This document shows, piece by piece, positions 45,905 to 54,815 of a stretch of 64,000 nucleotides of DNA (its first letter is position 1; every line of letters begins with the position of its first letter). The notes beneath the pieces were generated by a model, which was not told the origin of the DNA, did no database searches, and worked only from the letters and a program-made list of their open reading frames with translations. Source of the DNA: Methylotenera sp. (GTDB lineage Bacteria; Pseudomonadota; Gammaproteobacteria; Burkholderiales; Methylophilaceae); assembly GCA_002928535.1 (NCBI GenBank), contig PERG01000007.1, forward strand, positions 1 through 64,000, written 5' to 3'. The position numbers and the translations under genes are program-made.

Positions 45905-46011
45905 ATTTACGAATGTAGGTTCATTAGATATTTAAAATTCCCTATTTCCATCAAAATTTCAAAAATTGATACAGGTTGTAGTACATCAATCATTTTGAAG
46001 TACCAACTAAC

Positions 46012-46058
46012 GTCTGCTTTGGGCTGCTTGATGTCGTCACTTTCGGCCCAAAGCCGAC
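46012..46058. repeat. Dispersed inverted repeat, copy C
   Basis: Left arm GTCTGCTTTGGGCTG at 46012-46026 and right arm CGGCCCAAAGCCGAC at 46044-46058 can pair in 13 of 15 positions. The loop CTTGATGTCGTCACTTT matches copy B. It lies in the 428-bp gene-free space between the DUF3034 and GST genes, where nothing else was recognised. Confidence 0.72.
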
Positions 46059-46332
46059 ATTCAAAGTTTTGATGACTAACTGCATATTACATACTAAAAG
46101 AGCCACCCATTACTACCCTAAAACAATTCTGTTAAATTGCAACGAATATCGACCTAACTAGCCTAGAAATATGCATCAAAATTTGCCTCACCTAGCAATC
46201 TTAATCTGCTTACAGGCTTAGCAGGAAAATACGGGATCGACATTTTTATTTTGCATTTGGTGGGTCAAACCAATATGCATTTCAACAGGCTAATCAATAA
46301 GCTTGGCTAGTCCATAATGTCAATATTTTTGG

Positions 46333-47034
46333 CTATATTTTCAAGTTTGCCAACTCAGCTAAACCACTATGACCATCTGAATACGAAGCTTTAAAGCTAT
46401 CCCGTTTTTGCCACCTTTGCCAAAAGTGGTCTAGATATTCAAAGCGTTCATCCAAGGGGGTTTGATTGGTTGGGAATTTAGAAAATGCAATTGCGGTGCA
46501 TAACGTGATGTCTGCAAATGTCGGTGCATGACCACCTAAAAGCCATTCACGGCCGTCAGATAAATGATGATTTACTAAGCTGGCATGAGATAGTGCTTCT
46601 TTGCGGCAATGCTCACCCCACTGTGGATTATTAGTGAGCTCTATTTTTAAACCTAAGCCTTGATGCATTACATGAAACATTGTCACAATGCGATATAACA
46701 CATGCACAAAAATACGGTTATCCCACATATCGTCCTGGCCTTGCTCTAACGGAGTTTCGCCCATTACTTTACGTCCAGCGAATTGATGATCTAGATATCT
46801 AGCGATGCCTGTAGATTCTGATAGATAGGTGCCGTCACCCAATGCAAGGGTTGGTGTTTCACCCCATGGATTCATCTTAAGATGTGGCCATTTACGTTGT
46901 TCTCCACCTGGTGCCATATCGTAAATCACTTCTTCAATATGCTGGGCAATGCCTTTTTCATGTATGAACAGTCTAAGACGCTGCGGATTAGGAAATGCGG
47001 ATGGTGAGGTATATAACTTCAATTTATTTGTCAT
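46333..47034 (-). CDS. Glutathione S-transferase family protein
   Basis: The ATG at 47034 with GGA upstream gives 233 residues. The N-terminal thioredoxin-like domain begins KLKLYTSPSAFPNPQRLRLFIHEKG and has the glutathione-binding NPWGETPTLALGDGTYLSESTGIARYLD stretch. The helical C-terminal domain includes HVLYRIVTMFHVMHQGLGL and APTFADITLCTAIAFSKF. GSTs conjugate or reduce peroxides and electrophiles with glutathione. It follows the catalase-like gene on the same strand after 77 bp and belongs to an oxidative-stress group. Confidence 0.9.
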   Translation of the reverse strand: MTNKLKLYTSPSAFPNPQRLRLFIHEKGIAQHIEEVIYDMAPGGEQRKWPHLKMNPWGETPTLALGDGTYLSESTGIARYLDHQFAGRKVMGETPLEQGQDDMWDNRIFVHVLYRIVTMFHVMHQGLGLKIELTNNPQWGEHCRKEALSHASLVNHHLSDGREWLLGGHAPTFADITLCTAIAFSKFPTNQTPLDERFEYLDHFWQRWQKRDSFKASYSDGHSGLAELANLKI

Positions 47035-47111
47035 TTTAAAATCCAATAAGAGATTAAAAAATTAACGCCTTACTCAAGACGTTAATTTTAAAGATAATGC
47101 AATTGATTATA

Positions 47112-48137
47112 TTAGTTAGCCAAACGCCTGCTATAACTTACCGCATAAGCAGCAGGACGTGCTAATAATATAGGGTCGGCAGAAGGCTCAATACCCTCGA
47201 CCAATACCAGTGGGTTAAACATGGTTGTTTTTTCGATCTCTGACCCTTTAGGATCGACAGCTTTAAGGGTTAACGTACCCAGCTCCACTATATTTCTAGT
47301 CTCGGGCCATACGATAGTTGGATCATTCACTTCATCGCCTTTTTCAGCCAGTTGCACAGCAATTTTAAATGCTGCAGGTGCTTTGGCTAAACGCACTGGC
47401 AGCTCTTCAAACAAGTAGTTAGGTGTGGTTTTATCGGCTTGTTCTTGCGTTAAAAACTCGGCACCTTTAACTGGGGTAATGCGGTAACGACCATATTGTG
47501 TTGTGCCACTGGCATTAGTAAATTTAAAGGCATTTACACCATAAAAAGCCTCTGTAGCAAAGCTTACTGGCGCTGGTTTAGGCATTTGCACAAATTTAAG
47601 TGCTGCTGGGTGAGTGCCTAAAAATTGCTCTACAGGGCTTGGTTTTGGTGCATCTGGTCCACTTGCAGCAACAGCATTAAGTAAGCCTAAAAAATCTTCT
47701 GGTTTTGCAGCTGGAAAACCATTGGTAGAAATACTCACAATATCCGTATAACCACCATCTGGTAATTGAAAGCGAATCGCGATGCCTTTTGGAAAAGCAT
47801 TACCATTTGCATCGGGAATATTCGGCAGACCGGTTGCGTCTGAAAAACGCACAGTCACTGGGCTAGCTGCAGTTTGCAAATGAACAGCCTTGCTAATAGT
47901 AGCGGCTGATTTGGCCGGTACAAACTCACCTTGTACCACAATGCCTTTGGCGTGGTTTGCCCGGTAACCTTTATGTGGACCACCAGAAAGCTTAGTTAAA
48001 GTATTCACTATCTGCTCTACTACTGGTTTGTCAGCTTATGGTGCTGGCGTGCCTGCTGCATAAACATTAGAAATATTAAAAGCAATTACCGATAGCGCAA
48101 GTCCACCAAATTTTAAAAATGCATCGCGTTTGTTCAT
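47112..48137 (-). pseudogene. srpA: Catalase-related peroxidase gene (SrpA type) interrupted by an in-frame stop codon
   Basis: The frame from 48008 to 47112 codes a catalase-like protein with GVNAFKF, RFSDATGLPNIPDANGNAF and the C-terminal haem-ligand region RPAAYAVSYSRR. The true gene begins upstream: the ATG at 48137 has a good Shine-Dalgarno (AAGGGA) and codes a Tat/Sec-like signal peptide (KRDAFLKFGG, ending VYAAG). In the same frame at codon 34 (48036-48038) a TAA interrupts it, and ten codons later the catalase homology begins. A GTG at 48008 has no good Shine-Dalgarno. So a single substitution probably knocked out an exported peroxidase, unless the sequence is wrong or the stop is read through. 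Confidence 0.8.
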
Positions 48138-48175
48138 GTTGTTTCCCTTAAATGATTTGATAACTTTGTAAATGT

Positions 48176-49075
48176 TTAGACACCATGTCGTTTAAGCCAA
48201 TCGCGTGTTAATTGCCAAGCGTATTCAGCAGCAGTTATATTGTAGGTCGGGCGATAATCTGCATTAAAGCCATGATTAACGTTAGGGAAAACCACAATCT
48301 CCGAACCACTGCCTGATTTTTCTAACTCTGCCTGCATTTGCTCGATGATTTCTGGCTTGATAAAACTATCTTGACTTGCATAAAGACCAAGCACTGGCAC
48401 TTTTAGCGTACTTGCAATATCAACTGGATCATTCGCTTTAATGTCAGATTTCATCCCATTTAATAAACCGTAATAGGCAACTCCAGTTTTAATGGCTGGA
48501 TTATGCGCACTGTATAACCACACTGTACGACCACCCCAACAAAAACCGACTGTCGCCAATTTGTCCATATTTGCATAACCTGTAGATTTTACATAAGCCA
48601 CAGTTGCATCTAAATCAGAGAACACTTGCTCATCTGGCACTTTTACAACCACCTTACTTAAAATCTCGCCAATATCAGTCATTGTTGAAACATCGCCTTG
48701 GCGCGTAAATAGCTCAGGCGCAATCGCTAGATAGCCTAATTTTGCGAACCTGCGACACATATCTTTAATATGTTCATGGACACCAAAAATCTCCTGTACC
48801 ACTAAAATCACGGGTAGATTTTTGCCTTTTTTAGGCATCGCACGGTAAGCTGGAATTTTCCCATCTGCAACAGGAATGCTCACTTCACCAGCAGTTAAGC
48901 CATTGTCATCAGTGGTAATCGCTTGCGCTAATATTGGATTTGAAGCCAATGCAAAGCCAATTGCCAAGCTCGTGACTATAAAATCTCGACGTGTAAATAA
49001 GCCTGATTGTTCTGCTAGTCTTGCTTGGTCGGCATTGAAATCTAACCGTTTTGTACCATAGGTTTGTAAATCCAT
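48176..49075 (-). CDS. Dienelactone hydrolase family protein with Tat-type signal
   Basis: A 299-residue protein. The twin-arginine motif TRRDFIV at 28-34 lies before a hydrophobic stretch (LAIGFALASNPILA), so Tat export is predicted. The mature alpha/beta hydrolase has the dienelactone hydrolase nucleophile motif GFCWGG with a catalytic Cys, an Asp in ASQDSFI and a His in NHGFNADYR. Related enzymes hydrolyse lactones or esters; the true substrate is unknown. It lies 38 bp upstream of the interrupted catalase gene and 53 bp downstream of the OhrR-type regulator, on the same strand. Confidence 0.9.
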   Translation of the reverse strand: MDLQTYGTKRLDFNADQARLAEQSGLFTRRDFIVTSLAIGFALASNPILAQAITTDDNGLTAGEVSIPVADGKIPAYRAMPKKGKNLPVILVVQEIFGVHEHIKDMCRRFAKLGYLAIAPELFTRQGDVSTMTDIGEILSKVVVKVPDEQVFSDLDATVAYVKSTGYANMDKLATVGFCWGGRTVWLYSAHNPAIKTGVAYYGLLNGMKSDIKANDPVDIASTLKVPVLGLYASQDSFIKPEIIEQMQAELEKSGSGSEIVVFPNVNHGFNADYRPTYNITAAEYAWQLTRDWLKRHGV

Positions 49076-49128
49076 TTTTGCTCCAAATTTGATGATTTAT
49101 ATCAAAAGTTAATTACAAGTAAGTACTG

Positions 49129-49611
49129 TTAAGTTTTTATGGAATTTTTAATGAGCGCAGTTCTGAGTGATATCAATTGCTCATTCAGTAAAAGTAGCTC
49201 GGCTAAACTACACCCTGTATTACAAGATATCTGCACAGGCACACTGGCAGCCTGCTTTTGCAACTGCTTCCCTTCTTTCGTAAGCGAAACAATTACCTTT
49301 CTCTCATCTTCAGCTGAACGTTGTCGCTGAATAAACCCCAACTTTTCTAAGCGTTTGAGTAGTGGTGTAAGTGTGCCAGAGTCTGAAAACAGCCTTTCCC
49401 CTAACGAATTGACTGTGACGGCATCTTTTTCCCACAACACTAATAGCACTAAATATTGAGGATAAGTTAGCTTGAGTTCTGCTAACAAAGGTTTATATGC
49501 TTTGGTCATGCTAAGAGACGCAGAATAAAGCGCAAAACACATCTGCAAGTCTATATTCAGTGTTTGATTATCCGAAAAAGTTGGAGGTGGTAAAGTCTTT
49601 TTGAGTTTCAT
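49129..49611 (-). CDS. OhrR/MarR-family redox-sensing regulator
   Basis: A 160-residue protein of the MarR family, OhrR type. The segment LDIQMCFALYSASL-like (here QMCFALYSASL) has the redox cysteine at about residue 25 that OhrR uses to sense organic peroxides. The winged helix follows: LTYPQYLVLLVLWEKDAVTVNSLGERLFSDSGTLTPLLKRLEKLGFI. A second Cys (SCNTGC) near the C-terminus could form a disulfide. It is the first gene of the dienelactone hydrolase/peroxidase/GST group, with a perfect palindromic operator 14 bp upstream of its start. It probably represses the group. Confidence 0.9.
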   Translation of the reverse strand: MKLKKTLPPPTFSDNQTLNIDLQMCFALYSASLSMTKAYKPLLAELKLTYPQYLVLLVLWEKDAVTVNSLGERLFSDSGTLTPLLKRLEKLGFIQRQRSAEDERKVIVSLTKEGKQLQKQAASVPVQISCNTGCSLAELLLLNEQLISLRTALIKNSIKT

Positions 49612-49624
49612 GGAGACAATAGTA

Positions 49625-49641
49625 ACACAATTAAATTGTGT
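49625..49641. promoter_or_regulatory. Probable OhrR operator
   Basis: Perfect palindrome ACACAATT-A-AATTGTGT, overlapping the likely promoter of the regulator gene. It resembles OhrR boxes, which have TACAATT/AATTGTA half-sites. Located 14 bp upstream of the regulator start codon. Confidence 0.65.
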
Positions 49642-49857
49642 ACAATATTTTATATTATCTATTCAACACAGATCAGACGCATTGGTCTGGCTATGTGTAT
49701 GATCATGTATCTACCGCGGAATGAAATGAAAAACACAACTGATATCAGAATGGTGAGATTGCTGACAGCTCCCCATGACTGCTTTTAAGCAGTAAAGTCT
49801 GAATTCAGCAAGTAAGCTGCTTTTTGGATTGCGGCACTTTTCCTACCACATTCGAAT

Positions 49858-49872
49858 GTCTGCTTTGGGCCG
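49858..49872 (+). repeat. Dispersed repeat, copy D (core only)
   Basis: Perfect copy of the core GTCTGCTTTGGGCCG, within the 409-bp space between the OhrR-type gene and nrdJb. Downstream it diverges (TAAGAAGCCATT). The rest of the space holds two terminators. Confidence 0.6.
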
Positions 49873-49895
49873 TAAGAAGCCATTCCTCAATAGAT

Positions 49896-49920
49896 AAAAA
49901 GCCTGAATATCAGGCTTTTT
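49896..49920. terminator. Bidirectional terminator hairpin
   Basis: Perfect stem AAAAAGCCTGA / TCAGGCTTTTT around ATA. It lies between repeat copy D and the nrdJb terminator, about 100 bp past the end of nrdJb on the minus strand, so it may back up that terminator. Confidence 0.75.
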
Positions 49921-49988
49921 ACTAGTGCTTTATGCAGTTGGTGCTAGCAACTTATGGGGTAGAACTAGTCGCTTATGGGGTGTCGCAC

Positions 49989-50022
49989 AACAAAAAAGCC
50001 CGCATTCGCGGACTTTTTTGTT
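49989..50022 (-). terminator. Terminator at the end of nrdJb
   Basis: Stem AACAAAAAAGCCCGC / GCGGACTTTTTTGTT with one mismatch, around ATTC. The hairpin begins inside the nrdJb stop codon. Confidence 0.8.
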
Positions 50023-50713
50023 AACCACACTTACTTTCCCCGCAATTTAAGCAGGTCAAACATCCATCCATCACAATGCTCGCCTTAGTATTGCACTTGT
50101 TGCAAAGTGAAGCGCCTTTAGGGAAACCTTCTGCGTTCATTTCTTCGCCGGTTTTAGCATGTTTTTCCAAATATTCCGCTTTTTTCTCTTCTACCAGTTT
50201 TTGCTGATGTTCATCCAAGCCCGGTTTTTTCAGCATGCCGATTTCCTGCAAGTGCTGTTCAACCACTTCGCCGATCTCTGCTACTAGGCTAGGCACAAAC
50301 TTGCCGCCTTTTTTGAAATAGCCGCCGCTAGGTTCAAATACGCTTTTAAGCTCTTCAACCAGAAAAGTAACATCGCCACCTTTACGGAACACCGCAGACA
50401 TGACGCGGGTGAGGGCAACGATCCACTGGAAGTGGTCCATGTTTTTAGAGTTGATGAAAATCTCGAACGGGCGACGGTGCTCTTGCGGTGTGCCTTCATT
50501 CATGACCACGTCATTGATGGTGATGTAAAGCGCGTGCTCGGTAACTGGCGTTTTTACTTTATAGGTTGAACCGGTGATTTTTTCCGGGCGGTCTAGCGGC
50601 TCGCCAAGTTGTACGATCTTGGCATTGGCTTCTTTAAGCTCTGCCGTTTTTGCTTTGTCTTCTTCATTCACTAGCGCGTAGCCGGTGATTTTCTTTTCAA
50701 TTTTAACTGCCAT
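50021..50713 (-). CDS. nrdJb: NrdJb, small subunit/C-terminal part of split B12-dependent ribonucleotide reductase
   Basis: A 230-residue protein. It carries the NrdJ C-terminal segment: YKVKTPVTEHALYITIND, RRPFEIFINSKNMDHFQW and GGYFKKGGKFVPSLVAEIGEVV, then a zinc-ribbon-like tail with CNKCNTKAS and CLTCLNCGESKC. In split class II enzymes this chain is encoded after NrdJa and is needed for activity; the C-terminal cysteines reduce the active site. AAGGAG lies upstream of the ATG. It starts about 160 bp after nrdJa. The tail cysteines are complete. Confidence 0.93.
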   Translation of the reverse strand: MAVKIEKKITGYALVNEEDKAKTAELKEANAKIVQLGEPLDRPEKITGSTYKVKTPVTEHALYITINDVVMNEGTPQEHRRPFEIFINSKNMDHFQWIVALTRVMSAVFRKGGDVTFLVEELKSVFEPSGGYFKKGGKFVPSLVAEIGEVVEQHLQEIGMLKKPGLDEHQQKLVEEKKAEYLEKHAKTGEEMNAEGFPKGASLCNKCNTKASIVMDGCLTCLNCGESKCG

Positions 50714-50876
50714 GTTGTTCTCCTTTGAGGTTAAGCCCTCATCACATTAGGGATGGTTTTAAGCGTAGCGTGTGCAGTTAAGGCAAGGCGCGTTTGGATT
50801 TTTTACCGGAGTGTACAAGTAGTAGTACATAGGATTAAAAATTTAAACGTAACACCGCCTTAACAAACAAAGCCGC

Positions 50877-53045
50877 TTAAAACTTGCCGTAATACCCTTC
50901 TTTTAATGCGTCGTATAAGTTAGCCGCTGAGTGAATCTCACCATCGTACTCAATCTCTTCATTACCTTTTACTTCCAACTCGGTACCATCTTCCAGCGTG
51001 AATTTGTAAGTGGTGTTTTCTAAATCTTTCTCAGTCACTAACACGCCTTGGAAAGCTTCCGGGTTGAAACGGAAAGTGGTGCACCCTTTAAGGCCTTTGT
51101 CATACGCGTAGAGATAGATGCTTTTGAAATCTTCAAAGTCGTAATCGGTCGGCACGTTAATGGTTTTGGAAATCGAGCTATCGATCCATTTTTGCGAAGC
51201 TGCTTGAATATCCACGTGCGCTTTCGCCATGATGGTAGAAGAATCCAGGAAGTAATCCGGTAGCTTTTCATCTTCTTTATCTGAAAACGGCATGGCTTTC
51301 GGGTTAATCAACTCACGATAGGCCAACAGTTCGTATGAGAACACGTCGACTTTTTCTTTAGATTTTTTGCCTTCACGAATCACGTTACGTGCATAGTGAT
51401 GGGCAAAGCTCGGCTCAATACCGTTACTGGCGTTATTGGCCAATGACAATGAAATCGTGCCAGTCGGGGCGATTGAGCTATGGTGTGTGAAACGTACACC
51501 TTTAGTCGCAATCTGATTACGCAAACCTTCCGGGAACTGCTGCATATAACGGCTGTATTTACCGAGCAACACTTTACCGGCGACTTTGCTGCCTACTTTA
51601 ATACCATCTGCAGCCATTTCAGGGCGTTTCGCCAGCATGTCGGCTGTGACTTCAAATTTTTCTTCCATGATCGGCGCAGCACCTTTTTCTTCAGCTAACT
51701 GCACGCCAATTTCCCAGCCCACTTCAGCCATCACGCGTGTGACTTCATCAGTAAACTTAACGGATTCTTCTTCACCATATTTCATTTTCATCATAGTGAA
51801 AGTAGAACCCAAGCCCAGGTAACCCATGCCGTGACGACGTTTACGTGCGATTTCATCGCGCTGTTGTTGCAATGGCAAACCGTTGATTTCCACCACGTTA
51901 TCCAGCATGCGGGTAAAGATCGCCACCACTTCACGGTATTCAGCCCAGTCGAAATACGCTTCATCAGTGAATGGTTTTTTCACGAACTTGGTCAGGTTAA
52001 CGGAACCCAGCAAGCAAGCGCCATAAGGTGGCAGTGGCTGCTCGCCGCAAGGGTTGGTCGCGCGAATGTTCTCGCAGAACCAGTTATTGTTCATTTCATT
52101 CACGCGGTCGATCAGGATAAAACCAGGCTCGGCAAAGTCGTAAGTAGAAGACATGATCACGTCCCATAGACGGCGCGCCTTGATGGTTTTGTACACGCGG
52201 CAAGCCACTTTGCCTGCGTCCACACCGTCGGCCTTGGTGAGGTATTTATGCTTCACCGGCCACTCGCGCCATACCACTTGAGTCTCGTCGTTGACATTCA
52301 AGCCATCGATGATCGCTTCTTTTTCTGTCACCGGGAATGCCAGTTTCCACTCCGAATCGGCTTTGACCGCTTCCATGAATTCTTTGGTAATCAAGCAGCT
52401 TAAGTTGAATTGGCGCAGACGGCCATTCTCGCGTTTGGCTTTGATGAAGTCCGTCACGTCTGGATGTGAAATGTCGAACGTTGCCATTTGCGCACCGCGA
52501 CGGCCACCGGCGGAAGACACGGTGAAACACATCTTGTCGTAGATATCCATGAAGCTTAACGGGCCGGAAGTGTAAGCACCCGCACCTGCTACGAACGCGC
52601 CTTTTGGACGTAATGTTGAGAATTCGTAGCCGATACCGCAACCGGCTTTTAGCGTTAAACCCGCTTCATGCACTTTGCCCAAAATGTTATCCATACTGTC
52701 TTCCACCACGCCGGACACCGTGCAGTTGATGGTAGAAGTGGCCGGTTTATGTTCCAGCGCACCCGCGTTAGAAGTGATACGGCCGGCCGGAATCGCACCG
52801 CGGCGCAAAGCCCACAGGAATTTTTCATGCCATTCATGGCGCTTTTCATCACTCGTTTCTACATCTGCCAATGCACGCGCTACGCGAGAGTAGGAGTCGT
52901 CGATGTCTTTATCGACATGCTCGCCCTGCTTAGACTTCAAACGATATTTCTTATCCCAGATATCCAAGGACACCGGTTGGATGGGGATTTCTTTTTCTGG
53001 GTTGGCATCTGTCACTTTTTGGGCGGATTCGACGGCTTTTAACAT
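50877..53045 (-). CDS. nrdJa: NrdJa, adenosylcobalamin-dependent class II ribonucleotide reductase
   Basis: The ATG at 53045 with AGGAG upstream gives 722 residues; an upstream in-frame start would add 12. Family motifs are present: active-site Cys in STINCTVSG, the glycine-rich LKAGCGIGYEFSTLR, NPCGEQPLPPYGACLLGSVNLT with its radical-site cysteine, and a late LKGCTTFRFN. The enzyme reduces ribonucleotides to deoxyribonucleotides using vitamin B12 and no oxygen, so it works with or without air. The C-terminal part is encoded as nrdJb. A putative NrdR-type box and promoter lie about 150-210 bp upstream. No cobalamin riboswitch was seen in the 300-bp leader. Confidence 0.95.
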   Translation of the reverse strand: MLKAVESAQKVTDANPEKEIPIQPVSLDIWDKKYRLKSKQGEHVDKDIDDSYSRVARALADVETSDEKRHEWHEKFLWALRRGAIPAGRITSNAGALEHKPATSTINCTVSGVVEDSMDNILGKVHEAGLTLKAGCGIGYEFSTLRPKGAFVAGAGAYTSGPLSFMDIYDKMCFTVSSAGGRRGAQMATFDISHPDVTDFIKAKRENGRLRQFNLSCLITKEFMEAVKADSEWKLAFPVTEKEAIIDGLNVNDETQVVWREWPVKHKYLTKADGVDAGKVACRVYKTIKARRLWDVIMSSTYDFAEPGFILIDRVNEMNNNWFCENIRATNPCGEQPLPPYGACLLGSVNLTKFVKKPFTDEAYFDWAEYREVVAIFTRMLDNVVEINGLPLQQQRDEIARKRRHGMGYLGLGSTFTMMKMKYGEEESVKFTDEVTRVMAEVGWEIGVQLAEEKGAAPIMEEKFEVTADMLAKRPEMAADGIKVGSKVAGKVLLGKYSRYMQQFPEGLRNQIATKGVRFTHHSSIAPTGTISLSLANNASNGIEPSFAHHYARNVIREGKKSKEKVDVFSYELLAYRELINPKAMPFSDKEDEKLPDYFLDSSTIMAKAHVDIQAASQKWIDSSISKTINVPTDYDFEDFKSIYLYAYDKGLKGCTTFRFNPEAFQGVLVTEKDLENTTYKFTLEDGTELEVKGNEEIEYDGEIHSAANLYDALKEGYYGKF

Positions 53046-53199
53046 TTGGGTTTGACTCCTAATTCGTGGACTTAACATCACTGGAAAACAAAAATTCAGC
53101 CAGGTGACTTAAGCCGGGATTATTAATTTTTATTCTAATTCTTATAGTTACTGCGCTAGCAGAGAGGCTAGTAGAACAACTTACGGTAATTCGGCTTAA

Positions 53200-53254
53200 C
53201 CACAATATCTTGTGATTTTTTTGATAATTTAGACATATTGTAGGGGTGGGTCAA
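53200..53254 (-). promoter_or_regulatory. Promoter of nrdJ with NrdR-like box
   Basis: On the minus strand a -35 TTGACC (53249-53254) and -10 TAAATT (53226-53231) are 17 bp apart. Just downstream, CCACAATATCTTGTGA (53200-53215) is a near-perfect palindrome that resembles NrdR boxes. A weaker partial copy (ACATATTGT) lies inside the promoter spacer. NrdR represses ribonucleotide reductase genes; its involvement here is inferred. Confidence 0.45.
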
Positions 53255-53394
53255 GTGATTTCTTACAAATTATTTACATATTTTTCTGCATTTTCGCTTG
53301 AATTTTTCGGAAGCAACACGGGTCTTGGCTTACAGAGCAATCGATAAAAAAATTCAGTTGCGATGGCTAAAAAAATTTGTGCGAGAATAACAAT

Positions 53395-54762
53395 ATGACA
53401 AGAAAAATCTATACCTTCCTGCTCTATCTTTTACTTCCATTTGTTCCGCTAAAACTTTTATGGCGAGCACGTAAACAACCTGAGTATCTGGAGCATTGGC
53501 AAGAACGGTTTGGTCTCTATACCACGACCTTTAACAAACCTATCATTTGGCTGCATTGTGTTTCAGTGGGTGAAACACATGCTGCGTCTCCATTAGTAAA
53601 ACTATTACAGACCGAGTTCCCCGACCATCAAATCCTGCTAAGCCATACCACTCCGACTGGCCGGCAAGCCAGCGAGCAGCTCTTTGGCGATAGTGTACAG
53701 CGTGTGTATTTGCCTTATGACGTGCCGTTCGCCGTAGACAACTTCCTGAACCATTTCAAGCCTGTCTTGGGCGTATTGATGGAAACTGAGCTGTGGTTCA
53801 ACCTGATTCACCAATGCAAGGAAAAGCGCATCCCTTTAATGCTGCTGAACGCGCGTTTATCAGAGCGCTCTGCCAGGGGTTATGGCAAATTGGGTCAATT
53901 AACCAAAGAAGGTCTGCGAAATTTGGCGACCATTGCTGTACAAAGCCACGAAGATGCAGAGCGCTTTCAGGAATTGGGCGGCAGACAAATTCAAATCATG
54001 GGTAATTTAAAGTTCGACGTAACAGCGCCGGACGAAGCCTTGGCAATGGGTTTAAGGTTACGGGCAAAACTGAACGCACAGGATAGGCCGGTGTTTGTGG
54101 CTGCCAGCACGCGCGCCCATGGCGATGACAACGAGGAAAGTTTGATCCTGGAAGCCGTAGCCCGGGCGAATATCCCCAATTTGTTAACTATTATTGTGCC
54201 GCGTCATCCCCAGCGCTTCGATACCGTGGAAGCCTTGCTGTTGAAATCCGGCAACGCTTATATTCGCCGATCCAGCTTGAGCAAACCAACACAACCAAAA
54301 CCCAGCAATGACAATGCAAATGTCACCGTGATGCCCACCAACAAGAAAATAGAGTTTGTACTTGGCGATACCATGGGCGAAATGTTCAGCTACTTTGCTG
54401 CGTGTGATGTGGCTTTTATCGGCGGCAGCTTATTGCCATTAGGCGGGCAAAATCTCATAGAAGCTGCAGCCATGGGCAAGCCTGTGTTAATGGGACCACA
54501 TACTTATAATTTTGCCCAGGCCAGTAGTCTTGCCATCGACAATGGCGCTGCCGTTCGCGTAAAAGATGCGAATGAGCTGGCGGAAGTGCTGGAAGCATTG
54601 TTTGCCAATCCGGTACGCTTAAAAGATATGTCGGGCGCCGCCTATCATTTCAGCAGTAAGAACCGTGGCGCGACACATCGCTGCTTTGAATTGATTGAAC
54701 CGTTTATCTACAGGGCAAAGAAGCTGTACAAAATGCCGTGGCTGAATGAAGCAAACGAATAG
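53395..54762 (+). CDS. waaA: 3-deoxy-D-manno-octulosonic acid transferase
   Basis: The ATG at 53395 gives 455 residues; a GTG six codons upstream is less likely. The N-terminal hydrophobic anchor (about 3-20) is followed by RKQPEYLEHWQERFG and IIWLHCVSVGETHAASPL, which includes the catalytic Glu. The C-terminal part has the nucleotide-sugar site VFIGGSLLPLGGQNLIEAAAMGKPVLMGPHTYNF. It transfers Kdo from CMP-Kdo to lipid A precursor at the inner face of the inner membrane, starting the LPS core. Convergent with the hydrolase/tolC/pcm group. The assignment is firm. Confidence 0.95.
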   Translation: MTRKIYTFLLYLLLPFVPLKLLWRARKQPEYLEHWQERFGLYTTTFNKPIIWLHCVSVGETHAASPLVKLLQTEFPDHQILLSHTTPTGRQASEQLFGDSVQRVYLPYDVPFAVDNFLNHFKPVLGVLMETELWFNLIHQCKEKRIPLMLLNARLSERSARGYGKLGQLTKEGLRNLATIAVQSHEDAERFQELGGRQIQIMGNLKFDVTAPDEALAMGLRLRAKLNAQDRPVFVAASTRAHGDDNEESLILEAVARANIPNLLTIIVPRHPQRFDTVEALLLKSGNAYIRRSSLSKPTQPKPSNDNANVTVMPTNKKIEFVLGDTMGEMFSYFAACDVAFIGGSLLPLGGQNLIEAAAMGKPVLMGPHTYNFAQASSLAIDNGAAVRVKDANELAEVLEALFANPVRLKDMSGAAYHFSSKNRGATHRCFELIEPFIYRAKKLYKMPWLNEANE

Positions 54763-54815
54763 CTTTAAAGCTTTAAGGGAAAGCTAACTAGTTTGTTAAA
54801 GCGAGTGAGTTAAAG

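Noticed and set aside
48036-48038. TAA as a recoded sense codon in the catalase-like gene
   Set aside because: TAA is not used for selenocysteine or pyrrolysine in these bacteria and no recoding structure was seen; a nonsense mutation or sequence error is simpler.
52668-53042. Plus-strand frame of 124 codons opposite nrdJa
   Set aside because: Shadow of the conserved N-terminal part of NrdJa.
53082-53394. Possible cobalamin riboswitch upstream of nrdJa
   Set aside because: No B12-box-like element (GCCACTG) or matching stem set was found in the leader.
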